In this document: one piece after another, positions 58,016 to 64,000 of the stretch
Layout: the number at the start of each line of letters is the position of its first letter
How positions within the stretch are numbered: position 1 is the first letter of the stretch
From: Rodentibacter genomosp. 1
Lineage (GTDB): Bacteria > Pseudomonadota > Gammaproteobacteria > Enterobacterales > Pasteurellaceae
Length of the DNA: 64,000 bases
Assembly: GCF_001999285.1 (NCBI RefSeq)
Contig: NZ_MLHN01000008.1
Span: forward strand, 62,001-126,000
Direction: 5' to 3'
The notes under the pieces: model-generated
The model's input: only the letters and a program-made list of their open reading frames with translations
Database searches by the model: none
What the model was told of the DNA's origin: nothing
Made by a program: the position numbers and the translations under genes

Positions 58016-59266
58016 TTATTGCGTTTGATAGGCTTTTTTCATCTCTCTAATTAGGTTGGTTCGGCGACGGTTTAACTCATCCCGAATCCCTTGTTTTTCA
58101 AATCCGTCTGCAATCACTTGTTGTACATCCACTTTTTCAGCCGCTTTTAATAAGACGTTGATATAATCCCGTTGTGGGTATTCCCGCATTTCAAAACCGG
58201 TTCTCCCTCTTGTATCGGCAAGGCAAACTAACAGGAATTCTTGGAAACGTTGCGGTTTTCGCCATACATCAAAACGGTTAAACAGTTTCATCAGCGTTTC
58301 CGGACGAAGTTCAAAGGCTTTGTGAATATGAGTGTGATATTCACAAGTGAGTTCAGCAAGTTCTTGATAGTAATTGGGTACTTTTAACCGTTTACAAAGG
58401 CTGCGGGTTGGTTTTATGCCTGCTGATTCATGTCCATAATGATGAGGAAGGATTTCTTTGGGCGTGAGGGCTTTGCCCAGATCATGACAAACAGCTGCAA
58501 AACGAACCGCACTTTGATTGAGTGCAGGATTATTTTCTGTGAGTTTTACCGCTTGTTGCAACACTAACATGGTATGCACAAAGCTATCAATTTCCGGATG
58601 ATGTTGTGGCGGATTGGGTATGCCGTAAAGGGCATTAAGTTCAGGGAAAAGGATTGTCAAAGCATCAATTTGATGTAGCACGTCAAAATAAATTTCAGGG
58701 TGCTTTTCATTTAATGCCTTTTCTGTTTCAAGCCAAACACGTTCTGCCGTTAAATGTGATAGTTCGCCACTTTGTGTCAGATTTTTCATCAATCGGAGGG
58801 TTTCCGGTGCAATTTTAAATCCCAACTGATGGAAACGTGCGGCGAAACGGGCGACACGTAAAACCCGTAAAGGATCTTCTGCAAATGCCGGAGAAATATG
58901 ACGCAAGATCCGTTTCTCTAAATCCTGTTTACCATGATAGGGATCGTGAAGATTGCCTTGTTTATCCTGTGCCATAGCATTAATGGTGAGATCTCGGCGA
59001 ATAAGATCTTGTTCTAGCGTGATATTTTCTGAAAAATCACAGATGAATCCGGTATAACCATTGCCTGATTTTCGTTCTGTTCGAGCAAGGGCATATTCCT
59101 CTTTGGTTTTGGGATTGAGAAAAACAGGGAAGTCTTTACCAACTTGTTGATAGCCTTGTGTCAATAAGTAGTCGGGGGTAGCGCCCACAATCACCCAATC
59201 TCGATCTTTTACCGGTAAACCGAGTAATTGATCTCGAACCGCACCGCCAACTAAATAGATTTCCAT
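58016..59266 (-). CDS. cca: multifunctional CCA tRNA nucleotidyltransferase
   Basis: This 416-residue class II enzyme adds or repairs the tRNA CCA end. The N terminus reads [27 protein letters not shown], with the catalytic aspartates, and [30 protein letters not shown] follow. The HD phosphohydrolase domain has [14 protein letters not shown]. The length matches the E. coli protein. An A. pleuropneumoniae-type 9-mer occurs at 58548-58556. Confidence 0.96.
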   Translation of the reverse strand: MEIYLVGGAVRDQLLGLPVKDRDWVIVGATPDYLLTQGYQQVGKDFPVFLNPKTKEEYALARTERKSGNGYTGFICDFSENITLEQDLIRRDLTINAMAQDKQGNLHDPYHGKQDLEKRILRHISPAFAEDPLRVLRVARFAARFHQLGFKIAPETLRLMKNLTQSGELSHLTAERVWLETEKALNEKHPEIYFDVLHQIDALTILFPELNALYGIPNPPQHHPEIDSFVHTMLVLQQAVKLTENNPALNQSAVRFAAVCHDLGKALTPKEILPHHYGHESAGIKPTRSLCKRLKVPNYYQELAELTCEYHTHIHKAFELRPETLMKLFNRFDVWRKPQRFQEFLLVCLADTRGRTGFEMREYPQRDYINVLLKAAEKVDVQQVIADGFEKQGIRDELNRRRTNLIREMKKAYQTQ

Positions 59267-59268
59267 TG

Positions 59269-59306
59269 ATTTTCCTCAAAAAGAAACACCGAACTTGTGC
59301 TCGGTG
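59269..59306 (-). terminator. terminator between the SH3 protein gene and cca
   Basis: On the minus strand CACCGA and TCGGTG pair around an 8-base loop and are followed by TTTCTTTTTG, just after the SH3 gene's stop. Confidence 0.75.
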
Positions 59307-59314
59307 CTATCAAA

Positions 59315-59938
59315 TTATGCCCAACCGTCACGACGTTTACGTCTTGGTAAAATATGAGGGATAATTAGGCCGAGTAATAAGCCTACACCAAGCACAGAAC
59401 CGCCATAAATAAACCATTGGATAGCGATTTCACGTTTTCCGACATCAAGCATGGCTTCAAGGTCACGATTTTTATTTTTGACGATCTCTAATTCACGTTT
59501 GAGTTGAGAATTTTGTTCTAATAATTCGCTACTTTGTTGCTCCGATTGTTTGGTACGACGTTGCATTTCCACCGTACGTTGTTGCCAATCATTGTCTAGG
59601 TGATTGAGTTTTAATGTTAATTCTTGAATTTGTGCTTTTAATTTGGGATTTTCTAATTTGCTGCTTGGGGTATTGCTTAATTCAGCGGTTAAAATCCAAG
59701 CTTCACGATTTTTGCTATCACGAATGAGGCTGTATTTACCTTGTCGTTCTAGCACATTAACCTGTTCTCCCGATTGAATCGCACCGGCAATTTTAAATTG
59801 ATCACCGGCACCACGGCGAAGATAGGTATTTAGATTTTCTGTGACATATTGGGTTTCGGCATAGGCGGAATTGATTGCTGCGCCGAGCAAAACAGTTGAG
59901 AGTAAAAATTGAGTTAGTATTGAGGAGATTTTTGGCAT
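59315..59938 (-). CDS. SH3 domain-containing membrane protein (YgiM type)
   Basis: The 207-residue protein has a signal peptide (LTQFLLSTVLLGAAINSAYA) and a bacterial SH3b domain (NTYLRRGAGDQFKIAGAIQSGEQVNVLER). A coiled coil follows (about residues 95-165, many Gln, Glu and Lys), then a C-terminal helix (WFIYGGSVLGVGLLLGLIIP) and a basic tail RRKRRDGW. This order is the TIGR04211 family (E. coli YgiM). The function is unclear, perhaps envelope or peptidoglycan related. Confidence 0.9.
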   Translation of the reverse strand: MPKISSILTQFLLSTVLLGAAINSAYAETQYVTENLNTYLRRGAGDQFKIAGAIQSGEQVNVLERQGKYSLIRDSKNREAWILTAELSNTPSSKLENPKLKAQIQELTLKLNHLDNDWQQRTVEMQRRTKQSEQQSSELLEQNSQLKRELEIVKNKNRDLEAMLDVGKREIAIQWFIYGGSVLGVGLLLGLIIPHILPRRKRRDGWA

Positions 59939-59991
59939 AGTTATCCTTTAATTGTTTTAATTCACTTTGGTACAGACATTGATTAAGAAGG

Positions 59992-60021
59992 AAAGTGCGG
60001 TCAAATTTCACCACACTTTTT
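59992..60021. terminator. USS-like inverted pair
   Basis: AAAGTGCGGTCAAATTT is followed by the imperfect partner CACCACACTTTTT. The left arm is a true USS core, the right has one change (ACCACACTT). It lies between pit and the SH3 gene. Confidence 0.5.
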
Positions 60022-60074
60022 ATTAGTACGGCATAATGTAATTGTTACACAAACCTGATTTCATGGCTATTGAC

Positions 60075-60097
60075 AGGGATACATATAATGTATCCCT
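60075..60097. repeat. short palindrome related to the GGGACACA repeat
   Basis: AGGGATACAT and ATGTATCCCT are perfect 10-base arms with a 3-base loop, in the gap after pit. The flanks (CAGGGATACA, GTATCCCTACA) resemble the outer arms at 10405-10475. Confidence 0.6.
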
Positions 60098-60146
60098 ACA
60101 TTTCGTTGAAATTCCTAATTTTGTGTATTTGTTACATCATACCCTA

Positions 60147-61409
60147 TTAGTGAAAAATTGCCCGTAAGATATAGAAAATCACGATAGCAAAGAAAGCCCC
60201 CGCTGGTAGGGTAACAATCCATGAGCTAATGATATTACGAATTACCGTCAAGTTTAAGGCGGCAATACCGCGGGCAAAACCGATACCTAAAATTGCGCCA
60301 ACAAGCGTTTGTGTGGTAGAGATTGGTAAACCCGTACCGGAAGCAACAACTACGGTCATTGCGGTGGCAAACTGAGCTGCGAAACCACGACTTGGCGTTA
60401 AATCTGTAATACCTGATCCTACCGTAGCCATTACTTTTTGCCCCATGGAAATTAATCCCACTGCAATACCTAATGCGCCTAATGGGAGTATCCACCACGC
60501 TAATGTACCACCAGAAACGATTTTGCCCCCTTCATCAACAATGGAGACAACGGCTGAAAGTGGCCCGATTGCGTTTGCCACATCGTTAGAACCGTGAGCG
60601 AATGCCATGGCACAGGCGGTTAGGAGCATTAAAATACTAAATACTTTTTCAACGGCGCCGAATGTGCCTTTTGTTGCTGATTGAGCGAAGGTTTTACTGC
60701 GGAAATAGAAGTGGAAGAAAATCATACCGACGAGGCTGATAGCCAATGAAATTGCTAAGGTTTCACCGTTAGAAAGATGTAATCCAACATGTTTTAAACC
60801 TTTTTTCATTGTCACGATACAGAGCACAAAGATGGTGACACCCATGTAGTAAGGCCCATATTTTTGTGCGTTTTTAAGGGGTTGGTCAGTATCAAAGATG
60901 AGTTTTTGTGTGCTGGCAAAAATCGCATAAGCTAAAACCCCGGCAATCACAGGCGTAACAAACCAACTTCCGACAATGCTACCGATGGTTGACCAATCCA
61001 CTGAGCCCGGGCCGATAGTCACACAAGCAAAGCCGAGAATAGCACCGATAATGGTATGTGTGCCGGAAACCGGCCATCCCATTTTAGTTGCGATAAATAA
61101 CCATGCACCGGAAGCAAAGAGTGCGGAGATCATCCCGAGGGCGAGAATGTCCGGTGTATCGACAAATTGCATAGGATCAATCACACCACTTTTAATGGTC
61201 TCTGTCACTTCACCACCGGCAAGATAGGCACCGGCTGACTCAAAAATTAATGCGATAATAATCGCTTGTTTTGCGGTAATCGTGCCTGAACCCACAGAGG
61301 TTCCCATAGAATTTGACACATCATTGGCGCCAATACCAAACGCCATAAAAAATCCAAACACAGCGGTGATCAACACCAACCATGTACCATACTGATTAAT
61401 TATTTCCAT
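60147..61409 (-). CDS. pit: low-affinity inorganic phosphate transporter
   Basis: This 420-residue permease has about ten helices. The two PiT signature motifs are GIGANDVSNSMGTSVGSGTIT near the N terminus and AHGSNDVANAIGPLSAVVSI in the second half. TGLPISTTQTLVGAILGIG is also conserved. It is 25 bases after the DUF47 gene, its usual partner. Confidence 0.95.
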   Translation of the reverse strand: MEIINQYGTWLVLITAVFGFFMAFGIGANDVSNSMGTSVGSGTITAKQAIIIALIFESAGAYLAGGEVTETIKSGVIDPMQFVDTPDILALGMISALFASGAWLFIATKMGWPVSGTHTIIGAILGFACVTIGPGSVDWSTIGSIVGSWFVTPVIAGVLAYAIFASTQKLIFDTDQPLKNAQKYGPYYMGVTIFVLCIVTMKKGLKHVGLHLSNGETLAISLAISLVGMIFFHFYFRSKTFAQSATKGTFGAVEKVFSILMLLTACAMAFAHGSNDVANAIGPLSAVVSIVDEGGKIVSGGTLAWWILPLGALGIAVGLISMGQKVMATVGSGITDLTPSRGFAAQFATAMTVVVASGTGLPISTTQTLVGAILGIGFARGIAALNLTVIRNIISSWIVTLPAGAFFAIVIFYILRAIFH

Positions 61410-61434
61410 AGTCTTTTTCCTATGTATATGAGTT

Positions 61435-62115
61435 TTATGAACGCGCTAACATTAATTCAATACGTGAACCGACACGTTGTGCTTGGTCGGCAAGGACACC
61501 TACCCACTCAATAATTTTATATAAGAACATTACATCAATCGGATTGTAACGGCTTTCAATGGTATAAAGCATTTTTCGTAGTTTAATTTGCATTTGATCT
61601 GTATCGTCTTCAATGCTATCCAATTCCTGAATCATATTGTTCACTAACTGTAACTCACGACCTTTAAAGCCGGTTTCTAACAATTTATCCATTTCTTCAA
61701 TCACCAAATGGGCTTGATGAATGGAATCTAAACTACGGCGAACATAGTTCAAAAAATCTTCTTGCATTTCTTCCGGGATACCAAACTGGCGACCAATCAT
61801 CCGACCGGCAATATCTTTGGCGAAGTTTGCAAGTTTGTCTTGTTGTGTGACTAATTCCAATAAATCGGTACGATCGATGGGTAAGAATAAACCACGCGGT
61901 AATTTCAAACGAATTTCACGTTTGAGACTATCCGCTTCACGTTCGCGTTGAGAAATTTCTAAACGCACGCTTTCTGCATTTTCCCAATCTTTTGAGAAGG
62001 TTTTTTCAAAAAAAGGAATCAAAAGATCGCAACATTCCGTCACTTTGTCTGAATGTTTCTGCAAAGGTTTTAATGGTGAGTGGGCAAATAATCCAAGAAT
62101 ATTATTCATTGCCAT
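61435..62115 (-). CDS. DUF47 (PhoU-like) regulator of phosphate transporter
   Basis: The 226-residue all-helical protein matches TIGR00153/DUF47: SPLKPLQKHSDKVTECCDLLIPFFE, LPRGLFLPIDRTDLLELVTQQDKLANFAKDI, and the final NPIDVMFLYKIIEWVGVLADQAQRVGSRIELML. These proteins regulate the neighbouring Pit channel. It is the first gene of the DUF47-pit pair, transcribed leftward from a 293-base divergent region. Confidence 0.93.
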   Translation of the reverse strand: MAMNNILGLFAHSPLKPLQKHSDKVTECCDLLIPFFEKTFSKDWENAESVRLEISQREREADSLKREIRLKLPRGLFLPIDRTDLLELVTQQDKLANFAKDIAGRMIGRQFGIPEEMQEDFLNYVRRSLDSIHQAHLVIEEMDKLLETGFKGRELQLVNNMIQELDSIEDDTDQMQIKLRKMLYTIESRYNPIDVMFLYKIIEWVGVLADQAQRVGSRIELMLARS

Positions 62116-62408
62116 ATCTCATTTACTCCATAACAGGGGGTTGAAATTCGTGCGCATATTACCTGATTTTTATTTGAAATAGAATTGATTTTATAGATGG
62201 CGGTTATCGGGTTATTGATTAATATTTTATGTATATCTCTAGAAACATTCATACAAGAACAGTTTGAATAAGCATTTTCTGCAATATTATGGATAAAAAA
62301 GTTTTTATTTCGTTATTATTAAGTAGAAGGGAAGTAACACAAAAAACCTTGATTTATTTACATTTACTTGTATATTTAACCAGTTAAATTAATAAAGGAT
62401 TTATCCTC
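62116..62408. other. 293-base divergent promoter region
   Basis: This AT-rich region separates the DUF47-pit unit from the CYTH gene. I see no gene, no USS and no clear operator. It probably holds both promoters, and AAAGGA precedes the CYTH ATG. Confidence 0.5.
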
Positions 62409-63482
62409 ATGACCAATGAAGTTGAACTCAAACTTGCTGTTTCTCCGGAAATATTTCACTTACTTGAAAAACATCTACAACAATTTAATCTATTAAAATG
62501 TAAAAATATTGATTTAGGGAATACTTATTATGATTATCCCGATCATTTTCTTGCTAAGCAAAAGATGGGATTACGTATTCGTCAAGAAAATCAAACCTTT
62601 ACATTAACCCTCAAAACTAACGGAAAAGTCCTAGGCGGTTTGCACGAGCGTCCGGAATATAATTTGTCGCTGGAAGAAAAAGAAACACCGACAAATGAAC
62701 AGCTACGGAATTTGTACCACTTTGAGCAGTTACCCAATGCACCATTAAATGCCATATTCTCCACGGATTTTAACCGCACTTTTTGGTTAGTTGAATTTCG
62801 AGATTCCAAAATTGAAGTCGCCTTTGATCAAGGGGAGATTGTGAGCGGCGACCATTCACAACCTATTTGTGAAATTGAGTTTGAATTAAAAGAAGGGAAA
62901 GTTAGCGATCTTTTCTATTTTGTGGAAGAATTGCCCGTTTTGACCGATATTTATTTTAGCAGTGCGAGCAAGGCGAAGCGTGGCTATCAACTTAGTAGCC
63001 CCGTAGTTTTAACGGATTGGCTAGATAAATGGCGTGATTTTTTGAACAAAGATCGAGAAGAAAGTGCGGTAGATTTTAACGCAAAATTTCACCGAATTTT
63101 AAAAATGGAGCAAGCATTGGTGGAAGAAACCTTGTCTTTAGCGCCCTCGTTTTTTAGCCAAGATTTTATGAAAACCGTGGAACGGGTCGGGGCATTTTTC
63201 AATTTGTATCATTATTACGATGAAAATAAGACATTGTTTGAGCAGGTATTAGAACAGAGAAACAAAGACTCGGTAGAAGATGGTATATTGCAACAGTTGC
63301 TTGAAAGTAATCAAAGGTTTCTTGACGATATTCAGGCTTTGATTCGTTTTCACAGTGAAACCAAGGATAATGAAAAAACTATTGAAAAATTGACCGCACT
63401 TTTTAAGACACGTTTATATTTTGAACGAATGATTCAGTTAATGCGTTTATCGGTATCGGGCGAATCAAGCCTGTATCATTAA
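62409..63482 (+). CDS. CYTH-domain inorganic triphosphatase (YgiF type)
   Basis: The protein has 357 residues. The CYTH tunnel fold begins with EVELKL (ExExK), followed by NTYYDYPDHFLAKQKMGLRIRQ, TLTLKTNGKVLGGLHERPEYN and CEIEFELKEG, all metal- and triphosphate-binding strands. The C-terminal 150 residues correspond to a short CHAD region. It is shorter than E. coli YgiF (433 residues), mainly in CHAD. Triphosphatase activity is inferred. radA follows in the same direction. Confidence 0.88.
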   Translation: MTNEVELKLAVSPEIFHLLEKHLQQFNLLKCKNIDLGNTYYDYPDHFLAKQKMGLRIRQENQTFTLTLKTNGKVLGGLHERPEYNLSLEEKETPTNEQLRNLYHFEQLPNAPLNAIFSTDFNRTFWLVEFRDSKIEVAFDQGEIVSGDHSQPICEIEFELKEGKVSDLFYFVEELPVLTDIYFSSASKAKRGYQLSSPVVLTDWLDKWRDFLNKDREESAVDFNAKFHRILKMEQALVEETLSLAPSFFSQDFMKTVERVGAFFNLYHYYDENKTLFEQVLEQRNKDSVEDGILQQLLESNQRFLDDIQALIRFHSETKDNEKTIEKLTALFKTRLYFERMIQLMRLSVSGESSLYH

Positions 63483-63540
63483 AAAGTATCGCTATTCGAT
63501 ATTGCGTGTTCAAAACAGTTTTATTTGATGGAGAAATACC

Positions 63541-64000
63541 ATGGCGAAAGCCCCTAAAACGGCTTATGTATGTAATGATTGTGGCGCAGAGTTTTCCCGT
63601 TGGCAAGGGCAATGTTCTGCTTGCAAGGCGTGGAATACCATTAGCGAAGTACGGTTGATTTCTGCGGTAAAAAGCAAAAATGACCGTTTCAGTGGTTATG
63701 CCGGTGAAACGCAGGCAAAAATTCAAACGCTGTCAGAAATTAGTTTGCAGGAAACGCCACGATTTACCAGTGGATTTAAAGAGCTTGATCGTGTACTGGG
63801 CGGGGGAATTGTACCGGGCAGTGCGATTTTGATCGGGGGGCATCCCGGTGCCGGAAAAAGTACCTTGTTGTTACAGGTGATGTGTGGTTTGGCTCAAAAA
63901 ATGACCGCACTTTATGTGACGGGGGAAGAATCCTTACAACAAGTGGCAATGAGAGCGAATCGCTTAGGTTTACCGAATGATAAACTCAATATGCTTTCTG
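63541..64000 (+). CDS. radA: DNA repair protein RadA, 5' part
   Basis: 153 codons are in the window; the gene runs off the right end. The N terminus has the C4 zinc finger CNDCGAEFSRWQGQCSACKAW. TSGFKELDRVLGGGIVPGSAILIGG and the Walker A HPGAGKSTLLLQ follow, then TGEESLQQVAMRANRLG, typical of RadA/Sms. It assists branch migration in recombination and natural transformation. GGAGAA precedes the ATG, and a USS is at 63903. Confidence 0.96.
   Translation, partial: MAKAPKTAYVCNDCGAEFSRWQGQCSACKAWNTISEVRLISAVKSKNDRFSGYAGETQAKIQTLSEISLQETPRFTSGFKELDRVLGGGIVPGSAILIGGHPGAGKSTLLLQVMCGLAQKMTALYVTGEESLQQVAMRANRLGLPNDKLNMLS

Overview
The window is a chromosome segment from a member of the Pasteurellaceae. 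The main evidence is the very frequent 9-mer AAGTGCGGT / ACCGCACTT, the Haemophilus influenzae-type DNA uptake signal sequence (USS). It occurs in genes, in signal peptides and as inverted pairs that form transcription terminators. The sequence is AT-rich. Gene content and local order match H. influenzae and Aggregatibacter as I remember them, for example menE-mscK-aroC-mepA-lpxM and prs-ispE-lolB-cca-SH3 protein-pit-DUF47-CYTH-radA. The accessory sugar loci (sucrose, alpha-galactosides) and the ferrous-iron cluster fit H. parainfluenzae or Aggregatibacter better than H. influenzae, but I cannot name a species.

Layout. 1-7.3 kb: end of menE, a large MscS-family channel, aroC, mepA, a TSUP exporter and lpxM. 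7.4-13.6 kb: an orphan UmuD-like gene with no catalytic residues under a textbook SOS promoter, sstT, a frameshifted qmcA with its NfeD partner, an NQO-like oxidoreductase, a TorD-like chaperone and two poorly known membrane proteins. 13.7-18.6 kb: modE divergent from modABC, then the cystine transporter tcyP. 18.8-24.4 kb (minus strand): rnb, fabI, a Nif3-family gene and queC-queD-queE behind a preQ1-I riboswitch. 24.5-34.5 kb: the whole histidine operon with its hisL attenuator. It is interrupted by a DUF817 membrane protein, a dead IS200-like element and a DUF2726 nuclease-like gene, and it carries a second USS dialect. 34.6-44.7 kb: scrB and scrK around a GST gene, tyrS, sfsA, and a MelR-like regulator divergent from melB and a GH36 alpha-galactosidase. 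44.8-55.3 kb: yedE-yedF, a lipoprotein, and an eight-gene P19/FTR1 iron-uptake operon with two FtsX-type permeases, an ABC ATPase, a thioredoxin-like protein and an added c-type cytochrome. 55.4-64 kb: conserved housekeeping genes, ending in a truncated radA.

The strongest candidates for follow-up are: the SOS-controlled UmuD-like protein that has lost both catalytic positions; the composite his operon with mixed USS dialects; the one-base frameshift in qmcA; the P19 iron operon that carries a haem protein; and a family of short dispersed inverted repeats. No rRNA, tRNA or CRISPR array was seen.
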